64,000 bases of DNA from Dendrophyllia cribrosa (taxonomy: Eukaryota; Cnidaria; Anthozoa; Scleractinia; Dendrophylliidae). The notes below the pieces were generated by a model, which made no database searches, was not told the DNA's origin, and saw only the letters and a list, made by a program, of their open reading frames with translations. Location: NCBI GenBank assembly GCA_024195265.1, contig JAJLRJ010000002.1, forward strand, positions 22,849,236-22,913,235. Reading direction: 5' to 3'. Made by a program: the position numbers and the translations under genes. Of the stretch, positions 50,540-59,816 are shown one piece after another. How positions within the stretch are numbered: the stretch's first letter is position 1; each line of letters opens with the position of its first letter.

Positions 50540-51070
50540 GGATTTTTGTGTCAAGTGAGGTAGGATTGAGGAAAGGAAGTAAGAAACAGAAAAGGAAGCG
50601 AGGTATAGAGGACGATTTAGAGATAGAGGTATGTTGGTAAGAATAGATAATAAAGGGAGTAAGGGAGATATGGAAAGGAAGAAGATAGGGAGGAGCAAAG
50701 ACCAGGAGGGAGGAGGGAAGGTATGAAGCGAAGGGAAAGAAGGAGGGAGGGAGGGAGAAAGGAAGAAAGGAAGGAACACGGAAGGAAGGAATGTATGAAA
50801 GGATTGTGGATGGAAGGAAGGAAGGAAGGGATTGTGGAAGGGAGCAGGAGGAGAAGAAAAAAAAAAAGAAAGAAAGAACGGACGGACGGACGGACGGACG
50901 GACGGACGGACGGAAAAAGGAAAGGGAGGAAGGAAAAAAAGGAAGAAAGAAGTAGGGAGAGAAAGAGAGAGAGGGAAGTAGTGTAGGTGGTAGGTATGTA
51001 AGGCAGGGAGGGAAGGAGGTATGTAGGTAGTGCAGTGAGTGAAATTTATGAGGGAGAGAAGATGAATGGG
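50540..51070. repeat. Purine-rich simple sequence with (GGAC)n
   Basis: GGAAG/GAGGG-rich plus strand with a perfect run of about nine GGAC units at 50878-50913. The long minus-strand frame here is low-complexity and not a gene. Confidence 0.9.
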
Positions 51071-51202
51071 ATAACGAGCTTAAGTTATCCAGGGTAAAAA
51101 CATCAGCCATTATACTACTATTGTATATGTACAAAATATTAAACATTATTACTTCAAATCAATTATAGTGACAAGATATGTTTGTTTATCACGTCGCTAA
51201 AG

Positions 51203-51430
51203 GTGTCCCAACCGGAACTTGACACGAACGATCTTAACGATATCATCTTTAACGAGGATGGGCTGTTGAAAGAAGCATTGAAGACAGGAGATTTGCAAGA
51301 AGTGGTGGAAACCGTCAATTCAATTTGTTCGATTTTGAACTACATGAGCAGACAAGATGAGTTGAACAGTGATAGCGCAACCGAAGCTGAATCAGCAGCG
51401 ATTCAGGACGAACAAAATACAAGAGAAGAG
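51203..51430 (+). CDS. Polycystin-1/REJ-like gene, exon f
   Basis: Acceptor CGCTAAAG, donor GAG|GTTTGT. It is phase 0 at both ends and encodes an acidic helical segment (LLKEALKTGDLQEVVETVNS, ICSILNYMSR), the part after the beta-rich REJ region. Confidence 0.7.
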
Positions 51431-52076
51431 GTTTGTAGAACTATAGTCTTTATAGTGTGTGCACGAGAAGAAAACCTTTTTGCTATAAGTGTGAACACAG
51501 CATTAGAGCAATTTTCGCATGACCTTGAAATGATTACGTGCGAACACAACCAAAACAAAAAAAACTGGAAATTTAACCTAACCGCGCAAAAATACGCGCA
51601 AACGCGCGCGGTTTTTGGTTGGTTTAACGAACACGCAAAGCAAAACGAACGAATTGCGAGCTAAAAAGTAGCTACTCTCGTTGACGTCACTCGCTTTTCA
51701 GCATTCCGATGGATCAATCGAATAAGCCTCTTTTGATATATTTATATTATTAGGAATATATTTAGCAGAAGACCGAGCAAAGCTTGAATATTAATGTTTT
51801 GATCCTCCCAACTACTGGTGGATGAATCAAATCGCGAACACTCTGGGAAACTGTTTTTCAAGGTCATACAAAAATCACTCCAATTACTCGTTTAGAGTCC
51901 GCGCGTGGGCTTAACCAGTGGATCGAGCCACTAAGTGCAAGTCTATGTATCACACTACGTTACCAGAGACAAATACCTGTTTACGAGGCAATCATTTTAT
52001 CACTATGCAGTAATTTATTTTTGTGGTTTTTCATGCGCAGACGTTTAATGCGGTTTTAATTCTCTTTCGTTTTCAG

Positions 52077-52202
52077 TTACGCACTGAAGTTCTCGCAACT
52101 TTGAATCAATTTAAAATGTCTACTTTGGATCAGGTCTTGTTTACAGCCTCTGCGATCGATGTGACGACCGAGGTGACTGACGAACTCAATACCCAGTCAG
52201 GG
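52077..52202 (+). CDS. Polycystin-1/REJ-like gene, exon g
   Basis: Acceptor CGTTTTCAG, donor GGG|GTAAGG, 42 codons, phase 0. It encodes LRTEVLATLNQFKMSTLDQV.. continuing the helical region. No later exon is seen before the window ends, because Polinton 2 occupies the rest. Confidence 0.65.
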
Positions 52203-52759
52203 GTAAGGGAAATAGGTCCACTAAGCGTACATGTGTTTAAATCCAACTTTGACGTGAAATTTGCGCACGCCATGCCTTCAATACTAATTGTTTCATGTAC
52301 ACAAGTAAATCTTGCTTGGTACAATTATTGCGTTTCACGCGTAAAATGTTGTAGGATTGTAGAATATGTCTTAATACCGTACGACAATCATAACAAGAGC
52401 TGAAAAGTAGTATACATGCAGACAGGATTTTGCCAGCATTGTGTATAATGAATGTTCATCTGTTAACAAATCGATTACTTATGTTCTGTGCTAAAAAGTT
52501 GTAGATGCAGTGAAACATGTATAAAGCGGATCCCATATTCAAGGCTGCAAATAACATCCAGTCATCGGACAAATGTCCTGTAAATTTGCCATTTTGACTG
52601 GTGAAAGCTTAACCTGGCCTGACAGACAGACTGGGTAGTTCTGCTACAATTGAATTCAGTCTGAAATCTTCTCTCTGTGAAACATGAAAAACGTCCCATA
52701 GTTAGCTTTGACCACCAGGCACTTTTCAGTACAGATAAACCATACGAAACAAAATTGTC
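52203..52759. other. Intron or flank before Polinton 2
   Basis: A+T-rich with no exon recognised. It follows the donor of exon g, so Polinton 2 probably lies within this intron. Confidence 0.5.
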
Positions 52760-52832
52760 AGTAGTTAAGGACTTGGCGGTACCAGATCAGTTTTGCAAAA
52801 CTGATCTGATACCAAGCCAAGTCTTAACTACT
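52760..52832. repeat. Terminal palindrome, candidate left end of Polinton 2
   Basis: AGTAGTTAAGGACTTGGC continues to a centre TTTTGCAAAA and is mirrored to GTCTTAACTACT. Like Polinton 1's end it starts AGTAG and contains its own inverted copy. The right end needed to prove a terminal inverted repeat is not in the window. Confidence 0.5.
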
Positions 52833-52889
52833 TCCCATCTGTTGGATTAAAAAATATAGAAAAATCAAATGAAACTATATGTTAATAAA

Positions 52890-52980
52890 AACAAAATGGT
52901 GCGTTTATTCCATTGCGTGATTTCCTTTGCGTTTATTTCATTGCGTGATTCCACATAATAGAATCCTTTGCGTGACACAA
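52890..52980. repeat. TTGCGTGA iterons near left end
   Basis: ATTGCGTGATT, TTTGCGTTTA, ATTGCGTGATT and TTTGCGTGACA occur within 75 bp between the terminal palindrome and the polymerase stop. Confidence 0.6.
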
Positions 52981-53037
52981 TTCTCGGAAACACAGGAAGT
53001 TTACACAGGATTGAATTAAGGAAAGTTATTTTTTGAT

Positions 53038-54862
53038 TTAATTCTTTTTCATTTTATAATGTCCATAAGCATATGAATTTATACCATCTTCCAGTATATA
53101 TCTTTTGTCATCGAAACAGCTGAGTGATACTTTATTGATTTCATAACTTCCTAATTGATGGTTTTGACTTCTTATTGTTTTCATAGTGTGATGCATCTGT
53201 TTATTTCCTAATAACGTTTCTTTATAATCTTGATGCTTGATATTATTTTTGATAATATTCTTTTTGATTCCCTTGGCAGTCTTTCCTCCTTTTTGGTTGT
53301 CTTTCATGTAACTATACATTTTAGATCGTAGACCGATGAATTCAGTTATTGGTATACTTGCAGCTTCATCTTTGAATTTACCAATTACTTTTTTATTTGT
53401 CTTATCAAAATATGAAGAATCTTCAGGGTAATCGCTGTTATCAAATTTATCTTTATCATTCCAAAAATCTTGGTATACATCTTCAGCTTCAATTTCATAA
53501 GTTAAACTGTCTGTATCAGTAAATAAAAGTCTAGCCTTATTATCATATTTATTTTTGATATAGTTATAATGGAAGTCATACATTAAAACCTTGCTGAGAT
53601 CTAGGATACACATACCAACATATGCCGGCCTGTTTAGGGTTAGTGTTTCTTTAATCTTATGCACAGCTACAAGGTTTTTATTGAAGATCTTACTGCTTAC
53701 ATATGTTGGTTTAGCAGCCATTTTTAATAGTTTCTTTTCATCGGTCACTAATCTAACATCTACTCGTTTTCTGATATTTTCCATTGTTTTTCCGAAGACT
53801 GAATTGTTCATTAATTTAAAAAAGTCTTTTTCAAAAGCATTTTTAGCATTTTTTCGTTTGTTTGTGTTGAAATCAATATATTGCTTCAACCATGCAGACT
53901 GATTAAACTCCAATACTCGATGGACTTTGGTTACTTTCAAACCTAGATCAGTGTATAATTGTAGGTCTCTATAATGTAGCACATACTTTTCTTTGTTTTT
54001 CAAAGTTGGGATTAATTTATGTACAAGACCTGTTGATATATTATATTTAGCTGATATTTTTTTACAATAATCTGATAGCATGTTTTTGGTTACTTTCACT
54101 TTTTCTGGTCCCAATGGATAGTCATTATGAATGTCATGCAACTTTTGGGGATATTCCAAGTCAACTTCTAGTATTAAACCTTTTTGGGTGTTTTCATTAT
54201 ATTTGGCTAAATTTATGTTGTTTATCTGCTTTTCTGTCATCCATCTAAAACCGCCAGTAGGTAGGTATTGTGACATAGCCCAACCATATAGATTGTTAGC
54301 ATCCAGATACATTATATACTTTGAGGGCACCTTCTCATCATATGTTTTCATGTATTTATTGTTTGCTTTACCATACCTATTGGCAATGTAGCTTATTCCA
54401 CCACGCATTCCTTTTTCGATAAATTGAAACATGTCAATATCAGTTATAAGTTCTAATTTGATATCAGTCATTTTAAGCATAGCATCCCAAGACAAACCTG
54501 GGGATGTGAAATAATGACATGGATCTAATTTGTAGTATTCTAGACAGGTCTTTCTAAAGTTTTCAAACACATCAGCTAGCAAAAGGATATCAGATTTAAG
54601 ATATAAATTATGGTATTCACCCATATTTTGAAGATTGAAGGTATTCCACACATTTTGAGCATGTTTGTAATCTTCATTTGATATATGTTCATCATTCAAT
54701 ATGCTGTAAAATTCTTCTTTTGATGGCAGTTTTTCATTGAACTTTTCAAAGCTATCCATGAAGTCATATGGATACACTCCTTTTCTAGTCATCAAATCAA
54801 ACTTTTTATCTTTGAATTTTTGAGATGTATATTTTAACAATACAATTTTATCATTTTCTTTT
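53038..54862 (-). pseudogene. POLB: Protein-primed DNA polymerase B, C-terminal half
   Basis: This half contains ExoIII (HNLYLKSDILLLADVFENFR), motif A (LDANNLYGWAMSQYLPTGG), motif B (KDFFKLMNNSVFGKTMEN) and motif C (LFTDTDSLTY), all with intact acidic residues. It is separated from the N-terminal half by a 194-bp insertion at 54863-55056, and the flanks are in the same frame if the insertion and one copy of its duplication are disregarded. As written, no single frame spans both halves. Confidence 0.9.
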
Positions 54863-55056
54863 TTTTAAATTTTAGCTTTTATTATCAATTAATAAATTGT
54901 TAGCTTTATATAAATTTTAAATATTAAATATATTTTAGGTTTTAGATTAATATTAGATATTTTATACTTTTTTATGTGTCCCCAAATTAGTATGGGTTTA
55001 CCCAGGCTATAAGGTCTTTTGACACTTAAATAAAGTTTCTATCTATCTATCTATGC
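54863..55056 (+). mobile_element. Retroelement 3' fragment inserted in polymerase
   Basis: A 194-bp insert ends AAATAAAGTTTCTATCTATC, an AATAAA followed by a short TCTA repeat as in LINE or SINE tails. It is flanked by TTCTTTT at 54856-54862 and 55057-55063. It lies antisense to the gene. Confidence 0.75.
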
Positions 55057-57039
55057 TTCTTTTGGTAGATTACTTACTAGTTTTTCTAAACTGGAACTCA
55101 TGAATTGGAAACTGTCAATAAATGTTAGATGATTACCAAGCATGAACGCCATATATTTTTCCATGTTGTTAGGAATTGCATTGATGTTCATTTGACACTT
55201 TTCACCTTTCTTATTTGTATATGTATGCTTCTTGACTATTTCACCAATCTCTTGCATTATAAAATGACTGTCATACCCACGGAGATTGTGAAATATAACC
55301 GGTATCTTATCAGTTAATCGGAAGTTAATATTACAATCTTGATGCGCTGATCCTCTATACTTGCCAGTTATATGACAATGATCTCGAACTCGAATATCTT
55401 TCTCTGTATACTTTTTATCACATATATGGCATTTATCAGCTTTTTGGAATTCTTCTTCATCCTTTTTTGTCATTTTTAATGGTTTGTTAAAATATCTTTT
55501 ATTCATATTACGACAATATTTAACTTCTTCTAACATAGCTTCCATAAATTTGTTAACAGCTTTTTCACCTCTATAGATCTGTATTGGTTTACTATATTTA
55601 TCATCATAACAGCATACAACCTTATAACCATAACCACAATCAGTATGTTTTTGATACGATTCAGTATAGGATTTGTCATTGTTTGGCCTGCATCCTTCTA
55701 TTTTTTCTGTAATAGCTTCAAAATCTGCATAGATGACAAATGGTACAGGCAACTGCTTATGGAAGTTATTGAATTTTAGTATATTGTTATCCTTTGACGG
55801 CATTTTTATGGCTTGTTTTCCATTTATGATGATGCAATTTTCTTTATGATTTAATAATACTCTTTCACTACTGAAACATTGTAAACAATACATACAAAAA
55901 TGCTTTCTATGTTCATGTTTTGTTTGATTGTACATAAATTTATTGAAGTCTTTTATTAATACATAATGTCTGTTTTCACCTTCTGTTATCAATAATAAAT
56001 GCATTTGATCTTCAAATTTTTCTTGGGATATGTAAATAGGAAATGGTTGTTTTTCTTCATATCCAAATACATTGATATTGATATTATTCTGTTTCTCAAT
56101 TTTATTATACTGTTTTTGATTGACTGGAAATTCAATTCCTGAGTAATTCAACTTTTCAATAAATTCTTTATCACATTTTTTAATTCTCTGTGGGTATTTT
56201 TCTTGAGGATTCAAATGTCTGATGTGACACCATCTAAAGCATTCATTGTCATTGTTTTTCATGTTTATCAAACCTTTAGCACTGTTTCTGAGTTCTTGGG
56301 GCAGTTTAATATATGAAGATCCTCTCATTGGTTGATATTTTACAATATTAAGATAATGATTGTCAACAGATTTAATAGTCCATCCGGAGCCTTCAGATAT
56401 CCACTGTGCAATTTTATTTAATATCTGTTGTTTGGACACTTGTAGTGATTCAGTGATCTCTAGATTGTTTATGATTGTTTGAACTAGACTGTTGAAATAG
56501 GCAGTTTTATACACTGTTTCTCCATTTGATATTTTTGTAAATGTTACCTTAAGCGTTTCAACGAATTTTAATCCTTTCATTGATGTTAATACACTGATCA
56601 TATGGTATGCAACAGCCTTTCTTGTGTTTTGTAGTTGCATTAGTGGGTCTTTGTTGTTTTTTATGTCAATTTCATAAGACTTTGTATAGCCTTTAAGAGC
56701 TTTGTCTGTCTGCTCTATCTTAGTTCTAGGTGCTGGCACTGGTTTGTAAGTTCTAGATGCTGGCACTGGTTTAATAGTTCTAGGTGCTGGCACTGGTTTA
56801 ATAGTTCTAGGTGCTGGCACTGGTGGTAAAATGATATTATCTTCATAGTTTTTGACCATATCCCTAACAGATTTTCTCGGTGTAGGAACTGGTCTCCTAC
56901 GTTGTTTTTCGTCATCCACAATGATGATTTTAGGCTTTTTATTCTGTTGCTTTAAAAGCAATTTGATGAGTTCTGATTTACTAAGTTTCTTAAGATCACT
57001 CTTATTCATATCTATAAGGTTAGATTTTTCTGATTTCAT
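55057..57039 (-). pseudogene. POLB: Protein-primed DNA polymerase B, N-terminal half
   Basis: Starts at ATG 57037-57039 after TATATATATG. It has a SAP-like N-terminus (MNKSDLKKLSKSELIKLLLK), then five Pro-rich units of the type KPVPAPRTI at about 50-110. A conserved core follows (GLINMKNNDNECFRWCHIRH), then a C2H2-like finger (HFCMYCLQCF..H), ExoI (FVIYADFEAIT), a zinc/HNH-like patch (CHICDKKY..VRDHCHITGKYRGSAH) and ExoII (FHNLRGYDSHF). It runs into the insertion after NLPKEA. The finger and patch agree with element 1. Confidence 0.9.
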
Positions 57040-57155
57040 ATATATAATAATTCTATAGATAATCTTTTAAATAGTTTTACAAATGTGCGTTTAAATATAG
57101 TCGAGAATTCAAATAATCCAATCATGGATCCTTCGAACTATAACTATGAAAAGAA

Positions 57156-57416
57156 TTAATTTTGTGTGTAATTTGGATTATTTTTTTGTGTTATGTTGAT
57201 GATTCGTTGCATTATATTGTTGACATTTACATTCTTCATATGCTTTTTTGTTTTCAAGTGACACCATTTCCCTGCAAGTGTATAATTTTTATCATTTTTA
57301 CAAACATTACAATACCACTCTTTATTTAACATACATAAGGTTTTATGTTTTTTTAGTTCTTCTGTTGTGAAAACTTTTGGTCTACCGCGACTTCTCTTAA
57401 CATTTTGATTTTCCAT
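57156..57416 (-). CDS. Small AT-hook/zinc-finger protein
   Basis: This is 86 aa, starting at ATG 57414-57416 directly after TATATAT. An AT-hook-like RSRGRPK is near residue 9-15 and a C2H2-like finger (YCNVCKNDKNYTLAGKWCHL..KKH) spans about 35-60. It is likely DNA-binding. It has no counterpart in element 1. About 110 bp to the polymerase start and 258 bp to the next gene hold nothing recognisable. Confidence 0.6.
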   Translation of the reverse strand: MENQNVKRSRGRPKVFTTEELKKHKTLCMLNKEWYCNVCKNDKNYTLAGKWCHLKTKKHMKNVNVNNIMQRIINITQKNNPNYTQN

Positions 57417-57674
57417 ATATAATACTATACTATAGATATTATTTTAAATAGTTTCATAATAGTGCGGATAATATTGGTCAAGAATTATATATTTTGCATT
57501 ATTGCGTAATAGTCAGAAACATTAATATTTTTGGCTACCAATGAATAGCGAATGCAAAGATATAAATATCTCAGAAATTTCTGGGATACTTGTAAATAGT
57601 AACATCTCTTTAAAACAATTTTGTATATCCCTTTAAATCCCTGATTAGTGTTCTAATGTTACTGATTGTATTTT

Positions 57675-58061
57675 TTAAACCCATGTGCCCTGGATCAGAT
57701 GAATATTTCTACATCTTTCCAAATCCGCGTTGCTGCTTGTTTTTGTTGTGCTAGATATACTATTTTCTTGTTTGAGATATTTAATATTATCAACTTTGGT
57801 TTGTTTCAACACATTACATTCATCATCGTATCTATTGTTTTCTATCTCATTGCAGATAATATTCAATAACTCTTTCAATGTTATATCTTCATCAATTTCA
57901 TGTATTTTTTTATGATAAAGTTTCAATAATTTCTTTTTATATTGTAACAGATCCAATCTACGCTCATTATCATATATTTTATCATGAAGATTGTCTATTT
58001 CATCTTCACATTCCTGAATTTGAAAATTTATTTTTTTGATATATTTCTCAATGCCGCTCAT
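57675..58061 (-). CDS. Coiled-coil protein
   Basis: This is 128 aa from ATG 58059-58061 (an upstream ATG at 58076 overlaps the integrase stop). Residues 3-75 form a strong coiled coil (IQECEDEIDNLHDKIYDNER, RLDLLQYKKKLLKLYHKK). The C-terminus is Ser/Thr-rich. No family is recognised and there is no clear homologue in element 1. Confidence 0.5.
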   Translation of the reverse strand: MSGIEKYIKKINFQIQECEDEIDNLHDKIYDNERRLDLLQYKKKLLKLYHKKIHEIDEDITLKELLNIICNEIENNRYDDECNVLKQTKVDNIKYLKQENSISSTTKTSSNADLERCRNIHLIQGTWV

Positions 58062-58075
58062 GATATATATAAACA

Positions 58076-59031
58076 TTATATATTTTTTACATCTTTTAGC
58101 GGTATCCAGCTGTTAAAATCATCACTATATCCTTTCCACTTCACCAAAGCTTGTTTTTTCTTATAGTCTCTTTTGATAACCTTATCTATACGAAAAACAT
58201 CTTGTTTAGCTTTCAATAACTCCTGTTGATAGAAAAATCCTTCTATTGATTCATCATTGAGATCTTTTAATTTGTAAGTTATAGGATTAGTGTATTGTAT
58301 CTTATTGACTGTAAACACTTCTTCAGTCCAGTTTGGTGTATAACCCTTGTCGAACACATTCCGTTTATACTTTGAAATTCTAACCTTATCACTAACTTTA
58401 AATTTTGGTTTATATGATAATAGTTCCGTATCATATAGATTGAAATAAACAGTTCCTTCATTCTTTTTCATAGATGCTTCAATAGGTTTCATTTTAATAC
58501 TTGAATGCTTTGTACTGTTGTATTCATTTAATAGTTTTGGTAACATGTCTAAATATTGTGTTGTATTTTGAGCTGTAAATTGTTTCCACATTTTAGATTT
58601 TAATGTTCTGTTAAATCTCTCAATAATAACAGCTTTACCTTCATTGAAAGTAGAATACATCTCAATATTATTTTTCTTTAGCCAGTCTTTGAAAGTTTTA
58701 TAATAGAATTCAGACCCTTGGTCTACCCAAATAAATTTAGGTTTCCGTTTGGATTTTTTAATAACATCATCAAATGATTCAGTAATTGTATTACCTGTTT
58801 TATTTTTAATAGGGATGCTCCAAGCAAATTTCGAAAACACATCAATGATGTTTAACAAATATCTATATCCTTTATTCCATTTTGAAAACTTCTGCATTTC
58901 TACAAGATCAGCGCTCCAAATATCATCTATTCCATTAACAATAACACGTCTCTTTTGAAATTTCCGTTTGATTGGTTTATGTAGTTCATTTGCAAGGAGT
59001 TCAGCCCAATCATTACTCAACTCCTTTTTAC
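58076..59031 (-). CDS. INT: Retroviral-type integrase with chromodomain
   Basis: An intact catalytic frame: Asp in WSADLVEM, Asp in WVDQGSEF, Glu in VIIERFNRTLK, an SH3-like KFKVSDKVRISKYKR and a C-terminal chromodomain (VFRIDKVI..ALVKWKGYSDDFNSWIP). The frame has no ATG before the first catalytic Asp, and an upstream TAA closes it a few codons before the slippery site, so it can only be entered by frameshift from PLA2 or a non-AUG start. The coordinates begin at the first codon after the slip. Confidence 0.9.
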
Positions 59032-59038
59032 GTTTTTT
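58969..59038 (-). promoter_or_regulatory. Predicted -1 frameshift signal, PLA2 to integrase, element 2
   Basis: The PLA2 frame reads TCA AAA AAC GTA, giving A_AAA_AAC (59038-59032). After 5 nt, AAGGAGTT (59026-59019) pairs with AACTCCTT (59001-58994), and TGATTGG in the loop (59012-59006) pairs with CCAATCA (58975-58969). The first stem occupies the same codons as in element 1, but three adjacent pairs (ATT:AAT there, GAG:CTC here) are changed on both sides. Confidence 0.85.
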
Positions 59039-59691
59039 GACTTCCTTTTAACACCTAATCCAAGTTTTTGTTTTACATCAATCGTGTTTCTAGCCAACCA
59101 ATGCCCCCATTGTCTTTCATTATACGGTACGTTGTCTAAAGCTTGAACCATTTTTCGGTCTGCCTTATTTTTACATTTCCTATCATCCTTGCAGACTGAA
59201 TAATCGACATCATGTTGCATTGCTATTTCATCAGTTCTTCCTGTAGGTTGGTCATATATTTCTAATATTTGGCCAGTTGTTGGGTCATATTTCACTTGAC
59301 TCTTTAAATCATTATATGGGCCAGTATATTTATGGCCGGGTAATGTCCAACCGCCTTTTGGTTTCGGAAGCTTCCCAATGGCCTTATGAATATCAATCCC
59401 ACTACCTTTATGCAATGGATCTAGTTTCTTACTAATATCTGAAGTTAAACTATCTAAGGCTTGATCCAAATATTTATCAGCCATTCCTTTTATTTTTTGT
59501 TTAGCATAACCAGATTTAATTGCCTTTGATGCTCCGATTCTACCTAAATTATACAAACCTTTTAAAGCGCTTTTAGCTGCTATTTCACCAAGACTGTGAC
59601 TACCTTCTATATTTAAAAAGCCCCCATCTTGTGAGGGCTCAATTAGTTTCCCTGTTTTTGTTTTATAAATTTGGTTTTTGTTATACCACAT
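59017..59691 (-). CDS. Virion phospholipase A2-domain protein
   Basis: This intact 224-aa protein starts at ATG 59689-59691 inside the Zn-ribbon gene. A helical basic region spans 35-80. The calcium loop is PGHKYTGPYN at 118-127, the catalytic pair is His160-Asp161 in MQHDVDYSVC, and the supporting Asp178 lies in KNKADRK. It is related to parvovirus VP1 PLA2, which acts in endosomal escape. The basic C-terminus (VKRKSKNVKRS) coincides with the frameshift site. Confidence 0.85.
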   Translation of the reverse strand: MWYNKNQIYKTKTGKLIEPSQDGGFLNIEGSHSLGEIAAKSALKGLYNLGRIGASKAIKSGYAKQKIKGMADKYLDQALDSLTSDISKKLDPLHKGSGIDIHKAIGKLPKPKGGWTLPGHKYTGPYNDLKSQVKYDPTTGQILEIYDQPTGRTDEIAMQHDVDYSVCKDDRKCKNKADRKMVQALDNVPYNERQWGHWLARNTIDVKQKLGLGVKRKSKNVKRS

Positions 59692-59804
59692 TCAGCGCAA
59701 GTGCATTTCAACATAGTTCGACCATTTTTAGTTTTCACATATCGTTCGCTTCCTGGAACACATTCAGTGACTTTCTTCTGTCTAACACAATATGATTTTA
59801 CCAT
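59643..59804 (-). CDS. Small Zn-ribbon protein, DUF5679-like
   Basis: This is 53 aa from ATG 59802-59804 after TATATATAATG. Cys residues lie at 6, 15, 34, 36 and 39 (YCVRQKK, ECVPG, KCTCAECG), followed by TKTKF. It overlaps the PLA2 start. It is clearly the homologue of 7859-8008. Confidence 0.75.
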   Translation of the reverse strand: MVKSYCVRQKKVTECVPGSERYVKTKNGRTMLKCTCAECGITKTKFIKQKQGN

Positions 59805-59816
59805 TATATATATAAG

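Noticed and set aside
50196..51146. 316-codon minus-strand frame rich in Ser/Leu/Pro
   Set aside because: It is a translation of purine-rich simple sequence plus the complement of a polycystin-like exon.
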